IMG/VR virus record: IMGVR_UViG_3300025626_000030 | Span: 1-58,858 of that record | Source: a virus | Reading direction: 5' to 3' (one strand) | DNA: 58,858 nt | Shown: positions 25,123-31,918 of the stretch, piece after piece | How positions within the stretch are numbered: position 1 is the first letter of the stretch | How the letters are laid out: each line of letters starts with the position of its first letter | Notes under the pieces: generated by a model | Told to the model about the DNA's origin: nothing | The model's database searches: none | Seen by the model: the letters and a program-made list of their open reading frames with translations, nothing else | Program-made: the position numbers and the translations under genes

Positions 25123-26330
25123 TACATATCTCCCGATTTGATGTGTACTGCCTTACCTACATCCGGTACGGCAAACTTGTTATTGAGTATTGTCCACAAC
25201 ACGGGACAGTCCCACTGACCCCAACCGGAATACAAATCCCCGTCAGTCAACACAACACACGCCTGTGGTTTGATGCTGTGCTCGGTCATGTAGTCGGTGA
25301 CACACGTAACATCAGTGCCACCACCTCCCGCTGGTTTGGTGGACGTAACCAGACCGTCTAACTCGTCTAGTGCATACACCTCGTCACCCACTACCTTGTG
25401 ACCCCAGTACAGTAAGCGTATCTTTTCAGGGTGTACGGTGTCACATATAGCCTTGACCTCTGATAGGAACGCGGTCAGGTCTGCCCGTTGTATGGAACCG
25501 GACGTGTCAACTGCGATCACTAACTCGCCAACCTGCTGACTGATACCAGTAGGCATATAGATACCCTGACTCATTAACCTACGGTTGGGGCGTGCGTATG
25601 TAGAGTAGTCACTACCTGCACACGTAGTCTGGATAAACTCACGCAACACCTCGCGCCAATCTACCTGCGGCTGTAGTAACTCGTCCAGACCTAGGTCACC
25701 CGTAGAACCTACCTTACCTGCGACCATCGCGCCCTGACGTATAGCCTCGTCAATGTCTCGCGCCAACTCGCGTTGCTCCTCCTCGGATAGTTCCTGCGCA
25801 CCTTCCCAGTCGTGCTCGTCCATACCACCTGACCCGTTAGTGGGTGTGCCTCCACCCTCCCCGGTAGACCTTTCGTTCTCTTCCATGTCCTTACGTATTA
25901 GGGTGAACACTTGAGCACTGTCCATGCCAGAGTACTTGTCATCTATAAGCCCCCCATCGGGTAGCTTGGCGAACCCATCGCGGTTGTCATCCCTGATCTT
26001 GAGGTTGATCACGTAGTCGCACGCCATGTTAGCGGTATGCGCGTCTATCTGCCACAGATGCTTCCATGTAGTTAGGTGACTGTATAGCTTGTGATAGTTC
26101 TCGTGTAGTACCAACCCACGCAATTCGGGGTCGGTCAGGCCAGCTACAAACGCACGTCCGTACTTCTCATCACGTCCATTAGTACACGCCGTAGATACGT
26201 CGTCACATATAGTCTTGTCGCCGATCATCAGTATGCCCGCTAGTGCTACATACTTGGGGTTACCCATGATGGCCACGACTGCCTTAGACAGTCGCTCTTC
26301 TGCTGAAAGTTTCTTACCGATAGCTAACAT
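25122..26330 (-). CDS. VWA-domain protein with HExxH metallopeptidase-like N-terminus
   Basis: A 402-residue protein of the DUF2201-VWA type. Residues 74-80 LVHENYH-like (H76, E77, H80) form an HExxH zinc site, followed about 25 residues later by ACDYVIN, matching the metallopeptidase-like domain. After an acidic Gly/Ser linker (about 145-200), a VWA domain begins: VIAVDTSGSI gives the MIDAS triad D275, S277, S279, with GGGGTDVT (T340) and VVLTDGD (D365) as the later ligands. Such proteins pair with MoxR AAA+ ATPases, and the MoxR gene lies just upstream with only a zinc-ribbon gene between. In phage genomes this pair is often mislabelled CobS/CobT; no CobN is present. Target unknown. Confidence 0.85.
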   Translation of the reverse strand: MLAIGKKLSAEERLSKAVVAIMGNPKYVALAGILMIGDKTICDDVSTACTNGRDEKYGRAFVAGLTDPELRGLVLHENYHKLYSHLTTWKHLWQIDAHTANMACDYVINLKIRDDNRDGFAKLPDGGLIDDKYSGMDSAQVFTLIRKDMEENERSTGEGGGTPTNGSGGMDEHDWEGAQELSEEEQRELARDIDEAIRQGAMVAGKVGSTGDLGLDELLQPQVDWREVLREFIQTTCAGSDYSTYARPNRRLMSQGIYMPTGISQQVGELVIAVDTSGSIQRADLTAFLSEVKAICDTVHPEKIRLLYWGHKVVGDEVYALDELDGLVTSTKPAGGGGTDVTCVTDYMTEHSIKPQACVVLTDGDLYSGWGQWDCPVLWTILNNKFAVPDVGKAVHIKSGDM

Positions 26331-26518
26331 TATATTCTCCCCGTAAATACTCGGATTCTACGTCCACATCTGAAACACCCTGACACCCAGTCACCGTTAG
26401 GTTGGGAGCACCGGCAATACCTATCGCGGCGCTCCTCTACGGTGGTGTACTTGCCACTTGTCCTAAACTTGCTAGGGTGTAACCTGAGTTGTAGCATTTC
26501 GCTACGTGTGATCTTCAT
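26330..26518 (-). CDS. small zinc-ribbon-like protein between MoxR and VWA genes
   Basis: A 62-residue basic protein. The ATG at 26518 overlaps the MoxR stop (ATGA) and its own stop overlaps the VWA start, so it is coupled to both. It begins MKITRSEMLQLRLHPSKF and has a cysteine pattern C-x-C (RYCRCSQP) and C-x2-C (SGCFRCGRR), a likely four-cysteine zinc site. Its place inside the MoxR-VWA pair suggests an adaptor or nucleic-acid contact for that complex; this is inferred. No family recognised. Confidence 0.65.
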   Translation of the reverse strand: MKITRSEMLQLRLHPSKFRTSGKYTTVEERRDRYCRCSQPNGDWVSGCFRCGRRIRVFTGRI

Positions 26519-27597
26519 ACCACGTCTGCCGCGAACATGTAGTTGTTCTTCATCGCCCACTGCGTAAAGTTCTTACTCTGCATTACGATGGAACGCTTGG
26601 CGTAGCTGTTGCTGCGTACACCCATAGCGAATAGACCCTGCGCTTCCTTATCGAGTCGCTCCAAGTACGTCACCCAGTTATCCACCCAGTCACGATCCAT
26701 AGCACCCAGTGCTCGGTACACAACCATACACACTGCCGATGCTGACTCGGGTACCTTGGCGTCGAGTGGTGACTGCTTAATAGAGGATAGACTAGGTAGC
26801 TGGTCTGCTAACTTGACAAACGCCATCATGTCCATAGCTGCGCGGTCACCTATCGTACCCATCAACGCTGCTGTTAACGTGTTGTCATCTAAGTGCTCAC
26901 GTTGGTGAAGCCAATCACTCGCAGCTTCCAACGAGCGGGGGGTAACAAAGGCGGCGCGTTGCTGCTTGGGGTGGTAGATGTACGGGTTGTCATCAGGGTT
27001 CTTCACATCCTCGAAGCCTTGCATTACTTGTGGGAACTCACGTACGAAACCTAACACTGACGGATGAAAGTTGTTGTTGATGCCATAGTCGATCCACTCG
27101 GTAGCGTCTGACTTACGCATGGTAACAACAGACATACGGTTACGGGCATGGGGAGGGATAATGTCACCTACACCCTCTGCACCTAGGTTGGTGGTTGCGA
27201 ACACGATGCTACCCTCGGGTAACTTCTTAGTGCCTACCTTACGTTCTAGCATGGTGACTAGCGTACCCAACTTGACTGCTGGATTGCCCTTACCCCACTC
27301 ATCGAACATCAGGATCACTGGCTTGTCTAGGTGAATACCAAACTCCTCATTGGGTAGGTAGGACACATAGCCTTCTTCTGTATTGAGGTTAGGGATACTA
27401 AGATCGCCTAGGTCTTTCGTCGTGCAATCAAAGTAGCACGGTACATGGTTGGGGAACTTATCTGCTAACGTCTTTAACAGCGTTGACTTACCAGACCCCA
27501 TATGCCCTTGGACTAACACGGTGCGCTCGGTGCCGCCTGTTGCGATTAGGTTTACAGTCTGGTCGATAGATAGTGCGTACATAGCTGATGTATTCAT
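26515..27597 (-). CDS. MoxR-type AAA+ ATPase
   Basis: A 360-residue AAA+ ATPase. Walker A is GHMGSGKST (31-39), Walker B VILMFDE (94-100), sensor 1 IVFATTN (131-137), and HARNRM (150-155) supplies the likely arginine finger. The C-terminal helical half lacks other domains. MoxR proteins act as hexameric remodelling chaperones that work through a VWA partner, here the gene at 25122-26330. The gene has its own leader: AAGAGAG before the ATG and the palindrome at 27623-27640 centred some 34 bases upstream. It would be annotated CobS-like by many pipelines, but the pairing with DUF2201-VWA and absence of CobN point to a general MoxR system. Confidence 0.85.
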   Translation of the reverse strand: MNTSAMYALSIDQTVNLIATGGTERTVLVQGHMGSGKSTLLKTLADKFPNHVPCYFDCTTKDLGDLSIPNLNTEEGYVSYLPNEEFGIHLDKPVILMFDEWGKGNPAVKLGTLVTMLERKVGTKKLPEGSIVFATTNLGAEGVGDIIPPHARNRMSVVTMRKSDATEWIDYGINNNFHPSVLGFVREFPQVMQGFEDVKNPDDNPYIYHPKQQRAAFVTPRSLEAASDWLHQREHLDDNTLTAALMGTIGDRAAMDMMAFVKLADQLPSLSSIKQSPLDAKVPESASAVCMVVYRALGAMDRDWVDNWVTYLERLDKEAQGLFAMGVRSNSYAKRSIVMQSKNFTQWAMKNNYMFAADVV

Positions 27598-27622
27598 AAT
27601 AGTATTACTCTCTTGGTTAGTT

Positions 27623-27640
27623 TGTATACATATGTATACA
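27623..27640. promoter_or_regulatory. palindromic operator site 2
   Basis: An exact TGTATACATATGTATACA, 26 bases upstream of the MoxR start. The surrounding leader (about 27598-27660) is repeated before the gene at 28261-29157. Confidence 0.8.
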
Positions 27641-27648
27641 GGTTGGTG

Positions 27649-27897
27649 TTACTTGTTAGTGACAGTGTGATCAACATCAAAGTCGTATTTGTCGAACACC
27701 ACATACTCACGGGTGTCCCTGTGCTTAAAGTGGTGCGCCACCTCGGTCGAGTACATATGCATATAGTCCTCGGGGTTGTCCATACCTAGGATAATAGCTT
27801 CCTCGAACGCTACATTGGATGCGCCCTCGGCACGTACACGTATTATACGGTCAACTACATTCTGCCACTTGGACGTACATGGGTTCTTAATTTTCAT
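27649..27897 (-). CDS. small hypothetical protein
   Basis: An 82-residue protein, MKIKNPCTSKWQNVVDRI at the start and an acidic C-terminus rich in Asp and Tyr. It may be a helix-strand protein; DYMHMYSTEVAHHFKHRD has several His. Its start shares a base with the stop of the upstream gene (TAATG), so the genes 28258-27649 form a coupled run ending just before operator site 2. No family recognised. Possibly an accessory of the coiled-coil gene upstream in the same transcript. Confidence 0.55.
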   Translation of the reverse strand: MKIKNPCTSKWQNVVDRIIRVRAEGASNVAFEEAIILGMDNPEDYMHMYSTEVAHHFKHRDTREYVVFDKYDFDVDHTVTNK

Positions 27898-28085
27898 TAG
27901 AACACCTCCATTACGCGACCGCTCTCGGTCACGACTTTATAGTAAGACACACGCGGGGTACGCGTAGTGCGTAGGTAGTTATAGTGCTTGGTGCGCTTGT
28001 AGTTGCGCACACGTAACACGGTCTGCCCGTCTAGGTTACCCAGTATGGGTCTGTCGCTTGAGTCGAACGCTTCAATATAAAACAT
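27897..28085 (-). CDS. small strand-rich basic protein
   Basis: A 62-residue protein with alternating hydrophobic and basic residues (GQTVLRVRNYKRTKHYNYL then PRVSYYKVVTESGRVM), likely an all-beta or SH3-like small fold. TAATG overlaps couple it to both neighbours. No family recognised; the fold could bind nucleic acid, which is a guess from charge and strand pattern. Confidence 0.5.
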   Translation of the reverse strand: MFYIEAFDSSDRPILGNLDGQTVLRVRNYKRTKHYNYLRTTRTPRVSYYKVVTESGRVMEVF

Positions 28086-28258
28086 TACATCTCCTCCAGT
28101 TCATTAGCATCAGCAGACTCAGCTACCCATGAGAAATCCATATTGCGGCTACTAGTGAACAGCTTGACGCTACCGTCCTCGTTGAGTAACTCGTTACCGT
28201 CCTCGTCAACTTTGTAGAACTGTATGTCCCACACTGCGATTGAATATTTTTTGTCCAT
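28085..28258 (-). CDS. small acidic hypothetical protein
   Basis: A 57-residue protein with GGAG eight bases before its ATG. It begins MDKKYSIAVWDIQFYK, then VDEDGNELLNEDGSVKLF, and ends ADANELEEM. The stop overlaps the following ATG (TAATG), and the upstream gene ends two bases before its start, so it belongs to the same transcript as the 298-residue gene. No family recognised. Short, but the ribosome binding site and coupling support it. Confidence 0.6.
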   Translation of the reverse strand: MDKKYSIAVWDIQFYKVDEDGNELLNEDGSVKLFTSSRNMDFSWVAESADANELEEM

Positions 28259-28260
28259 GA

Positions 28261-29157
28261 TTACATCTCCAACGATGGTAGTAACTTGAGGGCGTTGTCT
28301 ACTACCCTTTTCGTTTCGACACGCAGTGTCTCGTTAGTACGTAACCCATCGGGTGTGACGCCACGGAGTGCCTCTTCTAGCGTCAGGCGCATCTGCTCCA
28401 TCTGGCTGTCACCTGTTACGTTACACACACTGAGCATATCAACCATGTCGAGCACGTTATCGACTAGGGTATCGCGGAACACTTTCTTCTTATCATCCCC
28501 GCTGTAATCGAGACGGTCGGACATATTGGTCAACGCCTTGTGCGTGCGCTGCCACACATCGTCCATAGCTGATACCAGTTGGCGTTGGTAGTAGTCGTTA
28601 TAGTGATCCTCCAACACCTGCTTCTGCTCATTGCCTACATCGACACGGAAGTCACCCACATCGGGTAAGGGTATATAAGAGATGCGGAACCCAAACTTGT
28701 TACTGATAGAGTCGGGCGTGGGGTAGTCATTGCGTACAAACAAGTCACCCAGCCGTGCCTGTGCCCTGCTTATCTCCCAATCGTAGTTGGTGACAAACAA
28801 ACCGGTCATGCGTCTGAACTCATCCTGCAAGTCGGTCATCTGTTGGTGATAGTCGAAGTACTGCGCGGTCGGTAGCAACCGCATACCCGTATCGCTCCAC
28901 GGCATAGTCATGCTGTAGTGTATGTTACGTGCATTAGCAGTGAATTTGTGGATGGCGTCTAACTCTTGGCAGTGACCTAATAACTTCTTACTCACTGCTG
29001 CGGTGCCCTTGTCCGCATAGTTCTGATCGGTAACAGTAGCAGAGGCACGCTTGTCCTTCTTACGTCCTGTCCACTGACTGACTTGTAGCTCTACTAACAT
29101 TGCACTCGATCCGATGGACGGTGCGCTTGCCTGTGGTGCATTAGATAATGTATTCAT
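28261..29157 (-). CDS. coiled-coil partner protein of the phage MoxR/VWA module (DUF3150-like)
   Basis: A 298-residue protein. Features in order: QVSQWTGRKKDKRAS near the N-terminus, a helical region, the segment ARNIHYSMTMPWSDTGMRLLP, and ISYIPLPDVGDFRVDV near residue 175, then a long helical C-terminus. I associate this pattern with a phage family (which I believe is DUF3150) usually found beside MoxR and VWA genes; the name is from memory. It has its own palindrome-containing leader, almost identical to that of the MoxR gene, so the two are probably induced together. It may be the oligomer or substrate adaptor of the complex. No enzyme motif seen. Confidence 0.65.
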   Translation of the reverse strand: MNTLSNAPQASAPSIGSSAMLVELQVSQWTGRKKDKRASATVTDQNYADKGTAAVSKKLLGHCQELDAIHKFTANARNIHYSMTMPWSDTGMRLLPTAQYFDYHQQMTDLQDEFRRMTGLFVTNYDWEISRAQARLGDLFVRNDYPTPDSISNKFGFRISYIPLPDVGDFRVDVGNEQKQVLEDHYNDYYQRQLVSAMDDVWQRTHKALTNMSDRLDYSGDDKKKVFRDTLVDNVLDMVDMLSVCNVTGDSQMEQMRLTLEEALRGVTPDGLRTNETLRVETKRVVDNALKLLPSLEM

Positions 29158-29187
29158 AATAGTATTGCTCTCTTGGTTGGTTTAGTT

Positions 29188-29205
29188 TGTATACATATGT
29201 ATACA
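29188..29205. promoter_or_regulatory. palindromic operator site 3
   Basis: An exact TGTATACATATGTATACA, 31 bases upstream of the 298-residue gene. The flanks on both sides match those of operator site 2. Confidence 0.8.
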
Positions 29206-29213
29206 GTTTGGTG

Positions 29214-29504
29214 TTACTCGGCTATGTCACTACATAACATTTGGATATTCTCGACCCGTGCCCGTGAAACGTGTACAAGGGAACCATCGAGACACACTTG
29301 CACATAGCGCCTAGTCATAAATATGACGTTACCAGACTCACCGGCTAGTGGGGCAGACAGAAGCACAATACCCTCTTTCTTGTTTATCCACTGCGTAGTG
29401 AAGCTGGCCATAGTCTGGCGGTAAAACTTTAACGTGTCACGGGTAAAGAAATGTTCTCCCAGTATGCCTGACTGCTTGATCTGCAAAGGGGTTGGCTTTC
29501 TCAT
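29214..29504 (-). CDS. first gene of the left arm, hypothetical
   Basis: A 96-residue protein from the ATG at 29504. The frame is open further upstream, but those codons lie in operator site 4, so the internal ATG (AGGA upstream) is preferred. Sequence: MRKPTPLQIKQSGILGEHFF, then a helical part, then a strand-rich half (GIVLLSAPLAGESGNVIFM and YVQVCLDGSLVHVSRA). It resembles no family I know. As the most promoter-proximal gene of the left arm it may be an early regulator or host-takeover protein. That is a position-based inference. Confidence 0.55.
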   Translation of the reverse strand: MRKPTPLQIKQSGILGEHFFTRDTLKFYRQTMASFTTQWINKKEGIVLLSAPLAGESGNVIFMTRRYVQVCLDGSLVHVSRARVENIQMLCSDIAE

Positions 29505-29527
29505 AATGTGTAATCCTATATCTGTTT

Positions 29528-29545
29528 TGTATACATATGTATACA
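29528..29545. promoter_or_regulatory. palindromic operator site 4
   Basis: An exact TGTATACATATGTATACA, 24 bases upstream of the first left-arm gene. The flank on the far side (AGTTGGGTTGCTTGTCAG) resembles the flanks of sites 2 and 3. Confidence 0.8.
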
Positions 29546-29667
29546 AGTTGGGTTGCTTGTCAGCGACAAAAATGTAATGCGGTTAATCGCCTTTACATCA
29601 ACCATTATACGCCCTTATCAGCTTATGTCAAATGTTACACAAACGTGTTGTTTGGTGGGTAGAAGTG

Positions 29668-30044
29668 TATTGTTCTGTAATGTTCCATAATGTTCTACTG
29701 TGTAGGTGGGTAAGTCATTGATTTCCTTACAATGTTCCAATGTTCCTTTTTTAACAGAATTACTTGCCGATATATTTTGGCGTAAGAGAGTGGAACATTA
29801 GAAAGATTTCCAATAATAGCTAAGTAGTTTTTTCCAGCGGAACATTACAATTACTTTTTAAAGAAAGTATATATATAAGCACTTCTGCTCACTCCTGCAT
29901 ATGTAGCTTTATAGACTAACTGCCATTAGATACCACCAGATACAACCGCAGTATAATGTTCCACACTTTGTCCAAAAACGGGAACATTAGGGGAACATTA
30001 CGGGAACATTACAACTTTTTTGGAACATTACAAATGGAACAATT
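29668..30044. repeat. GGAACATTA iteron-like array in the control region
   Basis: The stretch 29546-30305 has no convincing gene. Within it, the 9-mer GGAACATTA occurs exactly eight times on either strand: starts at 29678 and 29954 (reverse) and 29792, 29839, 29981, 29992, 30003 and 30022 (forward). One-mismatch copies lie at 29688, 29730 and 29738. Three forward copies are spaced exactly 11 bases apart (29981, 29992, 30003), about one helical turn. AT-rich DNA with a TATATATATA run follows the 29839 copy. This is what a replication origin with iterons or a multi-operator regulatory region looks like; which of the two cannot be told from sequence. Confidence 0.85.
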
Positions 30045-30047
30045 GCT

Positions 30048-30065
30048 TGTATACATATGTATACA
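30048..30065. promoter_or_regulatory. palindromic operator site 5
   Basis: An exact TGTATACATATGTATACA between the iteron-like array and the 42-bp direct repeats. No gene start lies within 500 bases leftward, so it may control a longer leader transcript or act at the origin. Confidence 0.75.
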
Positions 30066-30101
30066 CAAACGTGTCTAAACGTGCGTAGACGTGCCATGTC
30101 C

Positions 30102-30246
30102 GAGGCGCAACGCGGATCACCAACTGGTATCAACGTGTTATCCTGTGACGTATAACCTTGCCCGGGGCGGAGGCGCAACGCGGATCAACAACTGGTATCA
30201 ACGTGTTATCCCGCGAGGCGCTACGCGGATCAACAACTGGTATCAA
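30102..30246. repeat. three 42-bp direct repeats
   Basis: Copies at 30102-30143, 30170-30211 and 30215-30246 (the last truncated). Each starts GAGGCGC, goes through ACGCGGATCA and ends with AACTGGTATCAA; copies 1 and 2 continue to GTGTTATCC. Copies differ by one or two bases. They are GC-richer than the flanking iteron region. They could be protein-binding sites, part of an origin, or remnants of a repeat element. Confidence 0.85.
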
Positions 30247-30264
30247 AAAGTACTTTTTGGTAGG

Positions 30265-30292
30265 CGAAAAAAAAGCCCCCTTTCGGAGGCTT
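30265..30292 (-). terminator. intrinsic terminator of the 30306-30911 gene
   Basis: Read leftward, AAGCCTCC pairs with GGGGGCTT (one G-U pair) around a GAAA tetraloop, followed by at least eight U residues. It lies 14 bases after the stop of the minus-strand gene and isolates it from the iteron-like region. Confidence 0.9.
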
Positions 30293-30305
30293 ATATTGGT
30301 GGGTT

Positions 30306-30911
30306 TTAGTGAGATGGTTCGACCGGAGTATTTACAATCTTTAACGCTTTAGCCAGTAGTGCGGTCAGTGCTACAACATCGAAGGTAGGTGCCTCTTCGC
30401 CTTGAGCCTTTTTGTTTGCCTGAGTCAGTAACTCGATTATCTTCGTGTTGTTATTCGATGACGCCTCAGTCGGAGCGTTCGGAGTCTGAGGGGCTTTAGT
30501 CTTCGCGGTAGACTTGCTGGCCTTGTAAGCGGCATCCTGTCGCAATCGCATTGCGTTCCGATCATCGGTGACGTACTTATTAAGTTTGATGCTGACCGTT
30601 CGCTTGTCTGCCTTGTCGCTATCGCTCAGGGCTTTAGTCGGCGTCCCTGCTAGTTTGATAGCCTTCGCGCCCATGCCCTTCAGTCGCGCCGCCATGATAG
30701 CCAACCGTAGTTCGTTGTTCGCCGTGGACTTGCTACCGTCATGTTCTTTTCCTACCGGTATAAAGTCAGTCCATAGCATGCCATCGGCGTGCATTTGATC
30801 ATATGCCGCTTGAGCCGCTTTACGTGCTGAACTGTCGGAGCGTGTAGCTTTAGTCAATAAAGTTTCAGCGGCTTTAGTAAAACGTGTTGGGATAGTGTTG
30901 TCGTTATTCAT
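30306..30911 (-). CDS. stand-alone hypothetical protein of the control region
   Basis: A 201-residue protein flanked by its own terminator (30265-30292) and an upstream palindrome (31010-31027). The first 75 residues are helical and basic (TRFTKAAETLLTKATRSD and NNELRLAIMAARLKG). A Lys/Ser/Thr/Pro-rich linker (about 125-165) follows, then a final hydrophobic helix (VVALTALLAKALKIV). The layout (basic helical domain, flexible linker, short C-terminal helix) would suit a small DNA-binding or oligomerising regulator. It is a monocistronic unit, unlike the rest of the left arm, which fits a regulator or origin-binding protein. No family recognised, no catalytic motif. Confidence 0.6.
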   Translation of the reverse strand: MNNDNTIPTRFTKAAETLLTKATRSDSSARKAAQAAYDQMHADGMLWTDFIPVGKEHDGSKSTANNELRLAIMAARLKGMGAKAIKLAGTPTKALSDSDKADKRTVSIKLNKYVTDDRNAMRLRQDAAYKASKSTAKTKAPQTPNAPTEASSNNNTKIIELLTQANKKAQGEEAPTFDVVALTALLAKALKIVNTPVEPSH

Positions 30912-31009
30912 AATGATTTACTCTTTTAGTTTATCAACCGCGTGATTGCTGTTGATGGTTCCCATAGTAACAGGTTTACGTGTGATTACAATAGATAGCC
31001 TGCTATCGC

Positions 31010-31027
31010 TGTATACATATGTATACT
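31010..31027. promoter_or_regulatory. palindromic operator site 6 (one-base variant)
   Basis: TGTATACATATGTATACT, last base altered. It lies 98 bases upstream of the 30306-30911 gene in the divergent region (30912-31238) between left and right arms. Just beside it (30994-31007) is a short perfect inverted repeat, GATAGC-CT-GCTATC. The rest of that 327-base stretch is AT-rich near 31108-31145, compatible with promoters, but I can fix no certain one. Confidence 0.7.
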
Positions 31028-31238
31028 GAAACCCACGAATCGGCACAATCCGATACCCACCCCGCCCCCATGCACCACTTCAGACAGACCGGAGTCCCGT
31101 GTGCTCTTATATTACTAATATACTCAAATAAATCGTATTTTTCTCAAAATGGAACCCCCACCCCCTCTATATAGGAAGACCCCCCACATCACTTTAAAAA
31201 CACCTTGTGAAAAAAATTTTATACCTTATTATCAAGGT

Positions 31239-31628
31239 ATGGATAAAGTCGATAGCAGCACAGTTAGGGGACGTGTAGGGGAATGCCTTGTAATCTACCT
31301 ACTCGAAAAAATGGGCGTAGAGTGCCACCACGTAGACCGTTCCGGCGTAGACTTGTGGTGCCAGTCGCGTAACGGAGATGTGTTTACCGTGCAGGTCAAA
31401 TCGGCGAACCGGAATCCTAGGTTATCTCGCTATTCGTATAACCTCCGTACGACTAAGACCGCAGACTTCTACGTTTTCGTAGCTTTAGACACGGAGCGCC
31501 TGTTCGTGCAATCTATAGACGAGGTAACAACTGCCGGTGCCAAGCAATTTGCGGCCAGTAAGTTCACCAAAGAAAAAATGGAACAGGGATTAGAAAGGCT
31601 AAGTAACTTTACGAGTCGTACGCAATAA
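31239..31628 (+). CDS. PD-(D/E)XK-type endonuclease, small
   Basis: A 129-residue protein from the ATG at 31239; the frame is open further upstream but those codons are proline-rich and unlike a protein start. VRGRVGECLVIYLLEKMG carries the first Glu, SGVDLWCQ the Asp, and FTVQVKSANR the QxK core of the resolvase/restriction-like fold. It resembles small Holliday-junction or VSR-like nucleases with group-specific ligands. First gene of the rightward arm, so it may be expressed with packaging genes, where resolving branched DNA is needed before packaging. The ribosome binding site is weak. Confidence 0.7.
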   Translation: MDKVDSSTVRGRVGECLVIYLLEKMGVECHHVDRSGVDLWCQSRNGDVFTVQVKSANRNPRLSRYSYNLRTTKTADFYVFVALDTERLFVQSIDEVTTAGAKQFAASKFTKEKMEQGLERLSNFTSRTQ

Positions 31629-31725
31629 GAGCAAGACCAACAACAGAAATAAAACACATAACGGTAGTAACTAAAACAGAAAAGCAGATCACGGGAGCCT
31701 CAATTGAGTAGGAGTAAGGTGCCAT
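31609..31725 (-). CDS. possible 38-residue membrane peptide
   Basis: A short minus-strand frame, MAPYSYSIEAPVICFSVLV then a continuous hydrophobic stretch to residue 35, opposite the end of the nuclease gene. One membrane helix is obvious, but the ribosome binding site is weak and the strand is opposite to its neighbours. It could be a real small protein or chance. The bases 31629-31918 otherwise hold only a putative promoter region before the terminase genes, with a near-palindrome at 31773-31790. Confidence 0.25.
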   Translation of the reverse strand: MAPYSYSIEAPVICFSVLVTTVMCFISVVGLALIAYDS

Positions 31726-31918
31726 TTTAAACCAATCAGTTATGATTACTAATGCCCTTTTTTCATGTAAGTCATATCATATATGGTATGGCCACACTTT
31801 TAGCATGCAATAATTCGCCTTAGTTGGCACTTTTACGCACCAAACCCCCTATGCCAGACATATGCTTGTTTCCAAAAAACAAGTGTGTTATAAATGCACC
31901 TCCGGTGAATAACCTGCG

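Noticed and set aside
25122-27597. Cobaltochelatase CobS/CobT pair
   Set aside because: The ATPase and VWA genes resemble them in part, but CobN and other cobalamin genes are absent, and the VWA protein has the DUF2201-type HExxH domain.
29505-29546. N-terminal extension of the first left-arm gene
   Set aside because: The extra codons are made by the palindromic operator itself; a start with a binding site lies at 29504.
30102-30246. CRISPR-like array
   Set aside because: Only three repeats of 42 bases with unequal spacers (26 and 3 bases) and no cas genes; ordinary direct repeats fit better.
31773-31790. Near-palindrome CATATCATATATGGTATG as another operator
   Set aside because: Arms have two mismatches, and it differs from the 18-bp consensus; noted only as a possible promoter element before the terminase genes.
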